Source of the DNA: Roseateles amylovorans
GTDB lineage: Bacteria; Pseudomonadota; Gammaproteobacteria; Burkholderiales; Burkholderiaceae_C
Length of the DNA: 64,000 bases
Direction: 5' to 3'
NCBI RefSeq assembly: GCF_025398155.2
Contig: NZ_CP104562.2
Location: 5,704,001 to 5,768,000 of the forward strand
This document shows, one piece after another, positions 50,246-60,198 of the stretch. Made by a program: the position numbers and the translations under genes. Each line of letters opens with the position of its first letter. The first letter of the stretch is position 1. The notes below the pieces were generated by a model that saw only the letters and a program-made list of their open reading frames with translations, was not told where the DNA came from and searched no databases.

Positions 50246-53158
50246 TCAGAACGCTTGGTTGTAGCGGACCCACATGAAGCGGTCGATCGGCATGTCCGGG
50301 TCGACGGACGCTGCGGACGACGTACCGCCGTAGGTGCTGCTGGCCAGGTAGGTGACACGCGGCTGCTTGTCGAACACGTTGTTCGCGCCCACCAGGATCT
50401 GACCCTTCCAAGGCGTCTTGAAGCCAACGCTCACGTCGTGGTACATGATCGAGCCCAGCTGGTTGTAGCCCAGGCCGGTACCCACGGTGGCGGTGCTGCC
50501 AGTGGGGTTGCTGCACTCGACCGGCGTGGCGCCAGCGGCTTGGCCGTTGTTCCAGCAACGATCGCGGATGCCGCTGAGGTAGCGAGCCGACCAGGTCGCG
50601 CTCCAGGCGCCCAGACGCCAGTCCACGGCCATGTTCGACTTGATGCGGTTGTAGGCCCATTCACCGGTGTAGTTGGCCCAGGCAGCCGTCGGCGAGCTCT
50701 TGATCTTGAAGCTGTCGACGTAGCTGGTTTCGCTGCGGAAGGAGAACTGACCGAAGCGCGTCGCCGGGAAGCGATAGTTCAGGCCCAGGTCGAAACCGGA
50801 GGTCTTCAGCTCGCCCAGGTTCTGGTTGCCACGCTCCAGATACGTGATCTGACCGGTGGAGTCACGCTTGATGCTGTTGCAGAAGCTCTGCACGCCTTGC
50901 ACGTAGCACTGGTTCAGCACGTAGGCCGCGCTCACCGCTGCGATGCGGTTGGTGACCTTGACTTCGTACCAGTCCAGCGACGCGGTCAGACCCGACAGAT
51001 AGGACGGGCTGTAGACCAGGCCCAGCGTCCGGGTGGTCGCTTCCTCAGGCGTCAGCGTGCCGTTGCCCACACCCGAGTTGAACGGGTAAGGCGTTTGCGC
51101 GCCACCGGAAGGCACGTTGTTGCCCGCTTGGTTCTTTTGACGGAAGGTGGTCGACACGCCAGCGGCCGCGCACTGCGCCTTGGCGGTGGCATTGTTGCCA
51201 GCCACGGCACCGAACGAGGAATCGCACGGGTCAAGGTAGCTGTCGTAGGACTGCGAACCGCCGCCGAAGGTGTCACCCAGCGTCGGGGCACGGAAGCCCT
51301 GAGCATAGGTACCACGGGTCAGCAGGTCCTTGATCGGCTTCCACACGAAGCTGGCCTTGCTGTTGGTGGTATCACCAAAGCTGCTGTAGTCCGAATAGCG
51401 GCTCGCGAAGTTGAGCGAGAGCGCTTCGGCCAGAGGCATGCCCTTCAGGATGGGGATGTTCAGCTCGGCGTAGGCTTCCTTGACGTTGTACTGACCTTGG
51501 GTGGTGTTGGCCGCCAGATCGGTCGAATAGCCGGATTGCTCGAACTGACCCGGACGATCGAAGCCATTGACTTCGCGACGCTCGACGCCGAACGCCACGC
51601 CGACATTGCCTGCCGGCAGCTTGAAGATTTCACCCGACGCATCGGCGGTGAAGCTCTTCACCGTCGAGCCGTAGGTACCTTGACCGGTGGACATCACATA
51701 GGCCAGCGCTTGCGGCGTCGAGGCCGAAGGACCGCCCATCATGTCGAACGGCACGCACTCGCTCAGAGGGATCGGCACGGCGGCGGTACCGCACTGAACC
51801 ACACCCTGCGCATTCATGAACGAAGGGCCCAGGGCCTTCTTCAGGTTCAGCAGGTTGAGGTTGCCGGTGCTCAGCGTCGTGCCGCTGACGTTGCTGTAGT
51901 TGACGCCAGTGCTCCACGTCCAGGGCATGCCGGCGATGGTCACATCACCTTCGAGGTTTGCGTCCAGGTGCAGCGTGCGGTTGGCGTTGGCGGTCACACG
52001 CGGCACTTCGATCGTGCGGCGAGCGAAGTACAGCTGGCTGCCCGGAACCGGGTTGTAGTAGCTGTTGGCGTCAATGTAGACCGGGTACTTCAGCTGCGTG
52101 GTGCTGGTGACCGGGTAGCCGGCGATCTGGCGCTCGGAATCGCGCTTGGCGTACATCGCGGTCGAGTTGAGGCGCACGTCCGGCGCCACTTCGATCGAGC
52201 CCTTGGTGAACAGCGTCTTCAGTTCCGTCGGCGACTGGAACATCATCTGGCTGGACGAATTGAAGGTGTCGTTGTCCACCCCAGCGTAGGGGTGGTAGCT
52301 GCCGATCAGGTTCGAAGGCTGCCCCACGCCGTCACCCAGCGGGCCACCGGTGTGATTGAGCATGTAGCCATTGGTGCTGCCCAACAGGCCACCGCAACCG
52401 CCGGTCGACGCGACCGTGCAGATGCGCCCCCAGGGAGCGGCGCCATAGCCAGAGTTCTTGTGACCGGGTCCAAAACTGTAGGACGTGATCTCACGATCCT
52501 TCGCCCACACCGGCTCTTGCTTGGAATAGCTGAAGCCGAACATCAGCGACGCCTTGTCGTTACCGGCGCCGTAGCTCAGGCTGTAGTCTTCGGTACGGCC
52601 GTCACCCTTGTCGTTCTCGCCGACGTAAGCGCTGAACGTGCCGCCTTCCAGCGACTTCTTCAGGATGATGTTGACCACGCCGGCAATCGCGTCGGAGCCG
52701 TAGGTCGACGAAGCGCCATCCTTCAGCACTTCAATGCGGTCGATCATGGCCGACGGCACGGTCGACAGGTCGGTGTAACCGGCAACGGTGGAACTCCAGC
52801 GCTTGCCGTTGACCAGCACCAGCAGACGCTGCGCGCCCAGGTTGCGCAGGTTGATGTATTGGCCGCCCTGCTCACGGTTGGACGTCAGCACCGAACCCTT
52901 GGAGAAGGCAGGCGAACCTGCCGAAGACATCGAATTCAGAATGTCGCCGACCGTCACCAGACCGCTCTTCTGGATTTCCTCCTGCGTCATCTTGAAGACC
53001 GGCTGCGAGGTCTCGATGTCGATCTGGCGGATGCGCGAACCGGTGATTTCCACCCGTTCGATCTGTTGCGGTTGTGCGGCTTCCTGCGCGTGGACCAGGC
53101 CTGCCAGGCTGCCCAGAGCCAGAACGGCAGCCAGGGATATCTTGGAACGTTGATGCAT
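50246..53158 (-). CDS. TonB-dependent receptor 1
   Basis: This is an outer-membrane 22-strand barrel with an N-terminal plug, 970 residues, for TonB-driven uptake. The signal peptide ends LVHAQ, followed by a TonB-box-like IERVEITGSRI. The plug includes INLRNLGAQRLLVLVNGKRW and VLKDGASSTYGSDAIAGVVNI. The barrel ends with an aromatic C terminus (RYNQAF). RBS GGAG is 5 nt upstream of ATG. It is closely related to receptor 3 (57277-60198), with the same N terminus MHQRSK and the same start region. No substrate-specific partner lies nearby, so the ligand is unknown; the size and plug type fit receptors for sugars or peptides as well as siderophores. Confidence 0.92.
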   Translation of the reverse strand: MHQRSKISLAAVLALGSLAGLVHAQEAAQPQQIERVEITGSRIRQIDIETSQPVFKMTQEEIQKSGLVTVGDILNSMSSAGSPAFSKGSVLTSNREQGGQYINLRNLGAQRLLVLVNGKRWSSTVAGYTDLSTVPSAMIDRIEVLKDGASSTYGSDAIAGVVNIILKKSLEGGTFSAYVGENDKGDGRTEDYSLSYGAGNDKASLMFGFSYSKQEPVWAKDREITSYSFGPGHKNSGYGAAPWGRICTVASTGGCGGLLGSTNGYMLNHTGGPLGDGVGQPSNLIGSYHPYAGVDNDTFNSSSQMMFQSPTELKTLFTKGSIEVAPDVRLNSTAMYAKRDSERQIAGYPVTSTTQLKYPVYIDANSYYNPVPGSQLYFARRTIEVPRVTANANRTLHLDANLEGDVTIAGMPWTWSTGVNYSNVSGTTLSTGNLNLLNLKKALGPSFMNAQGVVQCGTAAVPIPLSECVPFDMMGGPSASTPQALAYVMSTGQGTYGSTVKSFTADASGEIFKLPAGNVGVAFGVERREVNGFDRPGQFEQSGYSTDLAANTTQGQYNVKEAYAELNIPILKGMPLAEALSLNFASRYSDYSSFGDTTNSKASFVWKPIKDLLTRGTYAQGFRAPTLGDTFGGGSQSYDSYLDPCDSSFGAVAGNNATAKAQCAAAGVSTTFRQKNQAGNNVPSGGAQTPYPFNSGVGNGTLTPEEATTRTLGLVYSPSYLSGLTASLDWYEVKVTNRIAAVSAAYVLNQCYVQGVQSFCNSIKRDSTGQITYLERGNQNLGELKTSGFDLGLNYRFPATRFGQFSFRSETSYVDSFKIKSSPTAAWANYTGEWAYNRIKSNMAVDWRLGAWSATWSARYLSGIRDRCWNNGQAAGATPVECSNPTGSTATVGTGLGYNQLGSIMYHDVSVGFKTPWKGQILVGANNVFDKQPRVTYLASSTYGGTSSAASVDPDMPIDRFMWVRYNQAF

Positions 53159-53343
53159 GACTTCTCCGAAGGGGGAAATGCGTGTGGGGCGGTAAACCTC
53201 TGCGCTTGCTCGGCCGCTGACTGATCCAGGTCGGACGCGTCACACAACCTCGACAAAGGACGTGAGCGAAGCGATTGTGAGGAATGGCACCCCCCCTGAC
53301 TTCCTCGGGAAACCATCTAAGCCGCGCCTACAAATTGAGGGCA

Positions 53344-53356
53344 GACGGAAACGTTT
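53344..53356 (-). promoter_or_regulatory. Operator-like AAACGTTTCCGTC motif before receptor 1
   Basis: In the coding sense this reads AAACGTTTCCGTC within the palindrome GAAACGTTTC (53348-53357), about 190 bp upstream of the start. The same 13-mer, in coding sense, lies upstream of receptor 2 at 53963-53975. A LacI/GalR-type binding site is a reasonable inference. Confidence 0.45.
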
Positions 53357-53962
53357 CGCAGCATTTCCAACATCGAAAAACGCGGTAACACATTGATTTC
53401 ATTGGGAGAAATTTTTTCCGCACCGTTTACGTGCTGCGCATCCGGTGAACAAGTGTGTGCGCGCACATGTGGTGTGTAGACGCCCTTGACGTTGTTGCTC
53501 CCCAACATTCGGCACCCTCTTTCGTGCGATTTTTCCCAACTGCTTCGACTAGCGCCCAACGCCGGTCAGCTGTCACGCCTCTCTCACAACCCCCCTCGAT
53601 GCGTTCTATTGGTGCAAAAGTCCGCTTTTGGTGCAGTCAAAGTTGACAGCTAGGCATTCATGAGGCGGACATGTATATGAATGCCGCCGCCGACCCGGTT
53701 GACCTGGATGTATGACGTATTGACGGAGGCCATCAGACCTGGTGACCTCGTGTTGCCGCAGGGCCACTTCGAACCATGACAAGTCACCAGGGATATCACT
53801 CAATTCAGGGTCGCGGAAACCCTAGCTTCGGCCCCCGGGAGGCGTGATTTTCCTGGCGTGACAAGCCTTTTCTCTCGTTGCGCAGTGATTCCGGCAGATG
53901 CACCAACCCTCAATTGGTAGGAACCCGCCCGCGCGTGTCGCAGTTGTTAACAAACACTCCTC

Positions 53963-53975
53963 AAACGTTTCCGTC
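53963..53975 (+). promoter_or_regulatory. Operator-like AAACGTTTCCGTC motif before receptor 2
   Basis: The 13-mer shared with the receptor 1 upstream region lies about 104 bp before ATG 54079, centred on the palindrome AAACGTTT. Confidence 0.45.
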
Positions 53976-54078
53976 GCAGCCGATCGAATCGTCCGTCCAG
54001 ACATATCTCGGACGGATTGCAGAACAAGTACGGGCAACTGCGGCGGTGCCATCGTTATCCCTTCCGAGGAGTGCTCAC

Positions 54079-57027
54079 ATGTTCAAGCGTGGCTCGATCA
54101 GTACCGCCGTCCTGGCGTGTCTCGGCGTGTATTCCGGCGCCGTCCTGGCGCAGCAAGCCCCTGCACCTCAGCAAACCCTGGAACGGGTGGAGGTCACGGG
54201 CAGCCGGATCCTGTCGGTCAATGCCGAATCGCCGGCGCCGATCCAGGTGATCACGGCGGCGGAAATCGGCGCTTCCGGCGTGGCCAACCTGCAGGACCTG
54301 CTGCTGAAGAACCCGGTGTTTGGCACGCCCGGTATCAGCCGCACCAACTCCAACTTCTCCACCTCCAGCGCCGGTGTCGCCACCATCGACCTGCGCAACC
54401 TCGGGTCCAACCGCACCCTGGTGCTGGTGAACGGCCGCCGGTACGTGTCGGGCGTGCCCGGTGACAGCTCGGTCGACCTGAACAGCATTCCCACCGACTT
54501 CATCGAACGCGTCGAAGTGATGACCGGCGGCGCCTCGTCGACCTACGGCTCCGACGCGGTCGCGGGCGTGGTCAACATCATCCTCAAGCGCAACTTCCAG
54601 GGCATGATCCTGGACGCTCAGGTCGGCGAGAGCCAGGAAGGCGACGACAGGAAGAGGAAATTCAGCGCCACCTTCGGCATGAACGCCCCGGACAACCGCG
54701 GCAACCTCATGTTCAACCTGTCCGCGTCCAAGCAGGGTGCGGTGTATTCGCGCGATCGCAGCTTCTCTGCGGTCGACCAATACACCTTGTCCGGCTTCAC
54801 TGGCGAACCCGCTGACATCTTCACCCCGCTGCGCCCGTTCTATTCGAGCTTCGCGCCGCAAGGCACCTTCACCTTCCGCGACGCCACCCTCAACGCCAAC
54901 CGGTCGTTCACTTTCGATCCGAACGGCAACCAGATCCCCGTCTCGACCAACGGCCCCAACGGCGACGGTGTCGGTGCCACCGGCTACGACCGCTCGGCCT
55001 ACCGCACCATTGCGATCCCGACCGACCGCCTGATGCTGGCGACCAAGGGCGAGTTCAACCTGAGCGACAAGCACACGGTCTTCTTCGAAGGCAACTACGC
55101 CTCGACCAAGACCAAGACCCGGCTGGAGCCTTTCGCACTGGCATCGACCGACATTCTCGACAGCGGCTTCATCCCGGCCGAGAACTTCGTCAACGGCGTC
55201 AGGGTCCGCAACCCGTTGGTGCCCGACACCATCTACAACAATGCCCTGGACCGGGACGGCGATGGCCTCAAGGACTTCAGCTTCACCCGCCGGATGTCCG
55301 ACATCGCGCTGCGGGGCAACAAGGCCGATCGCGACACGGTGCGCATCATCGGCGGCGTGAAGGGCGAGATCGGCAAGAACTGGAACTACGACACCTACGC
55401 GGGCTACGGCTTCACCAAGGAAGGGCAGACCGGCACCGGTCAGGTCAATGTCGTGAACTTCCGCAACGCGCTGGCCGTGATGCAGGACGTCAACGACGCC
55501 AACAACAACGGCAATACGACCGAGGTCATCTGTATCGACCCGGTCGCCCGCGCGCAGGGCTGCGTGCCGGCCAACGTGTTCGGCGCGAACACGCTCAGCC
55601 CGGGTGCCGCAGCGTATCTGCATGCGCCGTCGTCGCTCAATACCAAGACCACCCAGGCGCTGGCCGGCTTTTCGCTCAGCGGCGAACCGTTCGAACTGCC
55701 CGCCGGTCCGGTCGGCGTGGCGCTGGGTGCGGAATATCGCCGTGAGTCCTCCAGCACCGAATTCGACGCACTGACGCAAACTGGTCTGAATGCCGGCAAC
55801 GCCCTGCCCAACACCGCCGGCAGCTTCAATGTGAAGGAAGTGTTCCTCGAAGGCCGCTTCCCGCTGCTGAAGAACCTGCCCGCGGTCAAGACACTGGATG
55901 CCACCGCCGCCGTCCGTCAGGGACGCTATTCCAGCGTGGGCAACACCACCAGCTGGAACAGCGGTCTGGACTGGGGCGTGAACGACACCTTCCGCGTGCG
56001 CGCCAGCTATGCGGTGTCCACCCGGGCGCCCAACATCGGCGAGCTGTTTCAGGCGCCCAGCCAGACCTTCCCGACCGGCCTGATCGATCCCTGCCAAGGC
56101 GTCACCGCCGCCGAGCAGAGCACGCGCGCCACTCGCTGCCTGGCCAATCCCGGCGTGGCGGCGAACGTCGCTGCCAACGGGGAATTCACCCTGAACCAGG
56201 CCGATGCCCAGGGCGTCAGCGGCTTCGACAGCGGCAACCCCAACCTGAAGGCTGAGAAGGGCCAATCGCTGACGTTGGGCTTCGTGATCACGCCCCGCGA
56301 TCTGGTGAAAAACCTGTCCATCACCACCGACTACTACCGCATCAAGGTCAAGAACGCGATCAACACCCCGGGACGCCAGTACGCGCTGACCCAGTGCTAC
56401 AACGGTGATGCAAGCTACTGCCAGTACATCACCCGCCGCCCCACGGACCAGGGCGCCAACAGCGCCGGCTCGCTCGAGTTCATCAATGAGACCAATGCCA
56501 ACACCGGTGGCGATTTCGTCGAAGGCATCGACTTGACGGCGGCCTATGCGACCAAGTTGGCCGGCGGCCAGTTGAATGCGCGCCTGTCCTACACCTACAT
56601 GCGCAAGGCCTACAACAAGCCGACGCCGGATGCCGAGATCGACCGCTTCGACGGCGAGATCGGCCAGCCGAAGAACCGCTGGCTGTTGAACCTGGGCTAC
56701 AACATCGGCCCGTTCGGCCTGAGCGCGACGACCACCTACATCGGCAAGTCGCACCTGGACGACACCTTCCTCAACAACCCAGACCTTTGGGTGACCATCC
56801 CCACCAAGAGCCAGGCGTCGGTCAAGGAGAAGTACTACCTGGACCTGCAAGGCAGCTACTCGTGGGGCAAGTCCACCCAGATCTACCTGGGCATCGACAA
56901 CGCGCTCAACACCAAGCCGGCGCCCATCATCTCGGGTCTGCCGGGCAATGTGACCGGCGCGGAGACCGCGTCCATCTACGACGCGATCGGCCGGCGTTAT
57001 TACATCGGCCTGCGCTACAGCCTGTGA
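54079..57027 (+). CDS. TonB-dependent receptor 2
   Basis: This outer-membrane receptor of 982 residues starts at MFKRGSIST, preceded by AGGAG 8 nt upstream. The signal peptide ends AVLAQ, then a TonB-box-like LERVEVTGSRI. The plug shows IDLRNLGSNRTLVLVNGRRY and TGGASSTYGSDAVAGVVNI. The barrel closes with GRRYYIGLRYSL. The open frame upstream to 53878 runs through the promoter region and was not used. It is a more distant relative of receptors 1 and 3 and is transcribed away from receptor 1. The ligand is unknown. Confidence 0.93.
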   Translation: MFKRGSISTAVLACLGVYSGAVLAQQAPAPQQTLERVEVTGSRILSVNAESPAPIQVITAAEIGASGVANLQDLLLKNPVFGTPGISRTNSNFSTSSAGVATIDLRNLGSNRTLVLVNGRRYVSGVPGDSSVDLNSIPTDFIERVEVMTGGASSTYGSDAVAGVVNIILKRNFQGMILDAQVGESQEGDDRKRKFSATFGMNAPDNRGNLMFNLSASKQGAVYSRDRSFSAVDQYTLSGFTGEPADIFTPLRPFYSSFAPQGTFTFRDATLNANRSFTFDPNGNQIPVSTNGPNGDGVGATGYDRSAYRTIAIPTDRLMLATKGEFNLSDKHTVFFEGNYASTKTKTRLEPFALASTDILDSGFIPAENFVNGVRVRNPLVPDTIYNNALDRDGDGLKDFSFTRRMSDIALRGNKADRDTVRIIGGVKGEIGKNWNYDTYAGYGFTKEGQTGTGQVNVVNFRNALAVMQDVNDANNNGNTTEVICIDPVARAQGCVPANVFGANTLSPGAAAYLHAPSSLNTKTTQALAGFSLSGEPFELPAGPVGVALGAEYRRESSSTEFDALTQTGLNAGNALPNTAGSFNVKEVFLEGRFPLLKNLPAVKTLDATAAVRQGRYSSVGNTTSWNSGLDWGVNDTFRVRASYAVSTRAPNIGELFQAPSQTFPTGLIDPCQGVTAAEQSTRATRCLANPGVAANVAANGEFTLNQADAQGVSGFDSGNPNLKAEKGQSLTLGFVITPRDLVKNLSITTDYYRIKVKNAINTPGRQYALTQCYNGDASYCQYITRRPTDQGANSAGSLEFINETNANTGGDFVEGIDLTAAYATKLAGGQLNARLSYTYMRKAYNKPTPDAEIDRFDGEIGQPKNRWLLNLGYNIGPFGLSATTTYIGKSHLDDTFLNNPDLWVTIPTKSQASVKEKYYLDLQGSYSWGKSTQIYLGIDNALNTKPAPIISGLPGNVTGAETASIYDAIGRRYYIGLRYSL

Positions 57028-57120
57028 GCGAGGCGGTCCGGTCGTCGGTCAGCGAGCCGATGGTCAGCACGGTGGCGGTCGCCGGTGCCACGCTGATCTG
57101 AAGCAGACCGGGACATGACA

Positions 57121-57147
57121 AGGGCGCCCTCTCGGGGCGCCCTTTTT
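57121..57147 (+). terminator. Terminator of receptor 2
   Basis: A 9-bp stem AGGGCGCCC/GGGCGCCCT with a 5-nt loop is followed by TTTTT, about 95 bp after the stop codon. It is a standard Rho-independent terminator. Confidence 0.9.
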
Positions 57148-57276
57148 CGTCGGACCTGGCGGTCCGGGGGATGAGCCGTCCGGCAGAGTCCTCAGCGTCG
57201 ACATCCGGGCGTCTGCATCCAGGCTGGACGCTCCGGCGTCATCGGACGCTTGGAGCGATCTGACCGCTCAGAACGC

Positions 57277-60198
57277 TCAGAACGGCTGGTTGTACCGCAC
57301 CCACAGGTAGCGATCGACCGGCACATCCGGATCCACCGACGACGACGACGAGTTGCCGCCCGCGCTGTAGTTGGCGTTCAGCACCACACGCGGCTTCTTG
57401 TCGAAGACGTTGTTGGCGCCGACCAGCAACTGGCCCTTCCAGCCGAAGGTGTAGCCCACGCTGAGGTCGTGATAGAACACCGCGCCCTGACGGTTGTAGC
57501 CGGCACCCTCGCCCCAGCTGGCGCTGCCGGTGGGGTTGGTGCAGGTGGAGGTGTCCTCGGTGTCCCAGCAGCTGTCCTTCACCGCGCTGTAGTAGCGGCT
57601 GGAGAAGGTCGCCACCCAGGGGCCATAACCCCAGTTCAACGACAGGTTGGACTTCAGCCGGTTGTAGCCGTATTCACCCAGATAGCTGACCCAGTCCGCC
57701 GTCGGCGTGCTCTTCTGACGGTACTTGGTGACGAAGCTGCTTTCGGTGCGGATCGCAAACTGGCCGTAGGCCGTCTTCGGGAAGCGGTAGTTGACGCTCA
57801 GGTCCACGCCCGAGGTTTCCAGCTCGCCCAGGTTGGCATAGCCGCGCGACAGGGTGGCCACCTGGCCGTTGGCATCACGGGTCACGCCGGAGCAGAACTC
57901 GCTCACGCCCTGCACATAGCACTGGTTCAGCACATAGCTGGCCGAGAGCGACGAGATCGCGTTCTTCACCGTCACCCGGTACCAGTCCAGGCCCAGGTCC
58001 AGACCCTGCATCCACGACGGGTTGTAGACCAGGCCCAGGGTGCGGGTCTTGGCGTTTTCCGGCTTGAGCGTGCTGTTGCCCAGGCTGGCGTTGAACGGAT
58101 ACAGGCTCTGCCCGCCGGTGGAAGCGGCCACGCTGCCGGATTGCACCAGTTGGCGATAGCTCGAGCTGGTGCCCGACGCGATGCATCGCGCCAGCACGTC
58201 GCCGCCGTTCTTCGCCGCGCCGTTGACCGTGTCGCACGGATCGACGAAGGTGTCGAAGGACTGCTGGCCGCCGCCGAAGGTGTTGCCCAGCGGCGGCGCA
58301 CGGAAGCCCTGCGCGAAGGTGCCGCGGGTCAGCAGGTCGGTGACCGGCTTCCACATGAAGCTGGCCTTGCTGTTGGTGGTGCTGCCGTAAGTGCTGTAGT
58401 CCGAATAGCGCGAGGCCAGGTTGACGCTCAGCAGTTCCGCCAGCGGTACCTTCTTGAGCAGCGGCACATTCACTTCGACATAGCCCTCCTTCACCGAGTA
58501 CTTGCCGTAGGTGGCATTGCCCGCCAGGTCGGTGGACAGCCCGGAGTGGGCCAACTCATCGGGCTGGTCGAAGCCGCTTTGAGTGCGGTACTCCACGCCG
58601 GCTGCCACGCCGATGTTGCCGGCCGGCAGCTTGTACAGCTCACCGGAGACATTGGCCGTGACGCTGCGGGTGGAGCTGCCGTATTCCGACGTCAGCTTGG
58701 CCATCACATAGTCCAGCGCCGCCTGGGTCGAGGCCGACGGGCCGCCCAGGATGTCGAACGGCACGCACTGGGTCAGCGGGATGGGATTGGCGGCCGTGCC
58801 GCACTGCACCACGCCACTGGCGTTCTTGAACGACGGGCCGAGCGCCGACTTCAGATTCGCCAGGTTCAGGTTGCCGGTGCTGGTGACCGTGCCGTCCTGC
58901 TTGCTGAAGTTGACACCGACGTCCCAGTTCCACGGATTGCCCAGCAGGCTGAAATCCCCCTCCAGCCCGGCATCCAGATGGGTGGTGCGGTTGTTGTTGA
59001 CCGTCACCCGCGGCACTTCGATCGTGCGCCGGTAGAAGAACAGGTCCTGACCGGCGCCCGCTGCCACATCCGCAGCCTGGTTGCCGTACGGGTTGTAGTA
59101 GCTGTCCTTGTCGATGTAGACCGGATAGTTGGGCTGGCTCAGGCTGTTGAGCGGATAACCCGCGACCTGGCTGGTGGACTTGCGCTCCGAGAACATCGCG
59201 GTGCTGTTGAAGCGCAGCACCGGGCTCAACTCCAGGTTGCCCTTCACGAACATCGACTTCTGCTCATTCGCGGCCTGGAACATCATCTGGCTGCTGGAGT
59301 TGAAGGTGTCGTCCAAGTTGCTCGACGAGTAGGCGTGATAGTTGCTCGAGACGTTGGACGCCGACCCGGTGCCGTCACCCAGGTACGACCCGGTGTGGTT
59401 GACCATCTGGTTGAAACCGGTGGCCGTGCCGGTGGTCGGATTGACCTGGCGGATGCGGCCCCATGCGCTGGTCCCGAAGGAATAGGGATAGCGGTCGGCA
59501 TCCGAGCCGTAGGAGGCCGCAGTGATGGCGCGGTCCTTCGCCCAGACCGGATCGGTCTTGTTGGCGCTGACGGCGAACATCAGCGAGCCCTTTTCGTTGC
59601 TCACGCCGTAGGCGACCGAGGCGTCCTTGGTCTGGCCGTCCCCCTTCTCGTTGGCGCCGTAGTAGAGGCTGATCTTGCCGCCGTCCATGCTCTTCTTGAG
59701 CACCACGTTGACCACGCCGGCGATGGCGTCCGAGCCGTAGATCGAGGAGGCGCCGTCCTTCAGCACGTCGATGTGGTCCACCAAGGCGGCGGGGATGGTG
59801 GAAATGTCGGTATAGCCGTCCACCGACTGTGTCCAGCGCTTGCCGTTGACCAGCACCAGGAGGCGCTGGGAGCCGAGGTTGCGCAGGTTGATGTACTGGC
59901 CGCCCTGCTCCCGGTTGGAGGTCAGCACCGAGCCCTTGCTGAAGTCGGGCGAGCCGGCGGCGGTGAGCTGATTGAGCACATCGCCCAGGGAGACCAGGCC
60001 GCTGCGCTGGATCGCCTCGGCGGTGATCTTCTCGACCGGCTGGGCGGTCTCGGTGTCGATCTGGCGGATGCGGGAGCCGGTGATCTCGACACGTTCGATC
60101 TGTTGAGGGGCTTGGGAAGTCTGCTGCGCCTGGGCGAAGCCGGAAAGGCCTCCCAGCGCCAGCAGGGCGGCAATCGATAGCTTGGAACGTTGATGCAT
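57277..60198 (-). CDS. TonB-dependent receptor 3
   Basis: This receptor of 973 residues is a paralogue of receptor 1. They share the start MHQRSK, the plug motifs (INLRNLGSQRLLVLVNGKRW, VLKDGASSIYGSDAIAGVVNV), the barrel layout and the ending RYNQPF. The ATG at 60198 follows GGAG by 5 nt; an upstream in-frame GTG-type start adds 12 unlikely residues. The signal peptide ends FAQAQ. Its neighbours are receptors 2 and 4. The ligand is unknown; divergence from receptor 1 is concentrated in barrel loops, which suggests different ligands. Confidence 0.92.
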   Translation of the reverse strand: MHQRSKLSIAALLALGGLSGFAQAQQTSQAPQQIERVEITGSRIRQIDTETAQPVEKITAEAIQRSGLVSLGDVLNQLTAAGSPDFSKGSVLTSNREQGGQYINLRNLGSQRLLVLVNGKRWTQSVDGYTDISTIPAALVDHIDVLKDGASSIYGSDAIAGVVNVVLKKSMDGGKISLYYGANEKGDGQTKDASVAYGVSNEKGSLMFAVSANKTDPVWAKDRAITAASYGSDADRYPYSFGTSAWGRIRQVNPTTGTATGFNQMVNHTGSYLGDGTGSASNVSSNYHAYSSSNLDDTFNSSSQMMFQAANEQKSMFVKGNLELSPVLRFNSTAMFSERKSTSQVAGYPLNSLSQPNYPVYIDKDSYYNPYGNQAADVAAGAGQDLFFYRRTIEVPRVTVNNNRTTHLDAGLEGDFSLLGNPWNWDVGVNFSKQDGTVTSTGNLNLANLKSALGPSFKNASGVVQCGTAANPIPLTQCVPFDILGGPSASTQAALDYVMAKLTSEYGSSTRSVTANVSGELYKLPAGNIGVAAGVEYRTQSGFDQPDELAHSGLSTDLAGNATYGKYSVKEGYVEVNVPLLKKVPLAELLSVNLASRYSDYSTYGSTTNSKASFMWKPVTDLLTRGTFAQGFRAPPLGNTFGGGQQSFDTFVDPCDTVNGAAKNGGDVLARCIASGTSSSYRQLVQSGSVAASTGGQSLYPFNASLGNSTLKPENAKTRTLGLVYNPSWMQGLDLGLDWYRVTVKNAISSLSASYVLNQCYVQGVSEFCSGVTRDANGQVATLSRGYANLGELETSGVDLSVNYRFPKTAYGQFAIRTESSFVTKYRQKSTPTADWVSYLGEYGYNRLKSNLSLNWGYGPWVATFSSRYYSAVKDSCWDTEDTSTCTNPTGSASWGEGAGYNRQGAVFYHDLSVGYTFGWKGQLLVGANNVFDKKPRVVLNANYSAGGNSSSSSVDPDVPVDRYLWVRYNQPF

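Larger units (their letters stand above)
53159..54078. other. Divergent promoter region between receptors 1 and 2
   Basis: This 920-bp stretch has no gene I can support and is more AT-rich than the flanks. It contains two copies of the AAACGTTTCCGTC motif, a 12-bp palindrome TGTGCGCGCACA (53456-53467), and an inverted repeat CAAAAG-TCCG-CTTTTG near 53615-53630. Short frames here lack the codon bias of the host. Confidence 0.6.

Noticed and set aside
53606..53803. 65-codon minus-strand frame in the receptor 1/2 gap
   Set aside because: Codon use does not follow the host's GC-rich third-position bias, no ribosome site is seen, and it sits in a promoter region.
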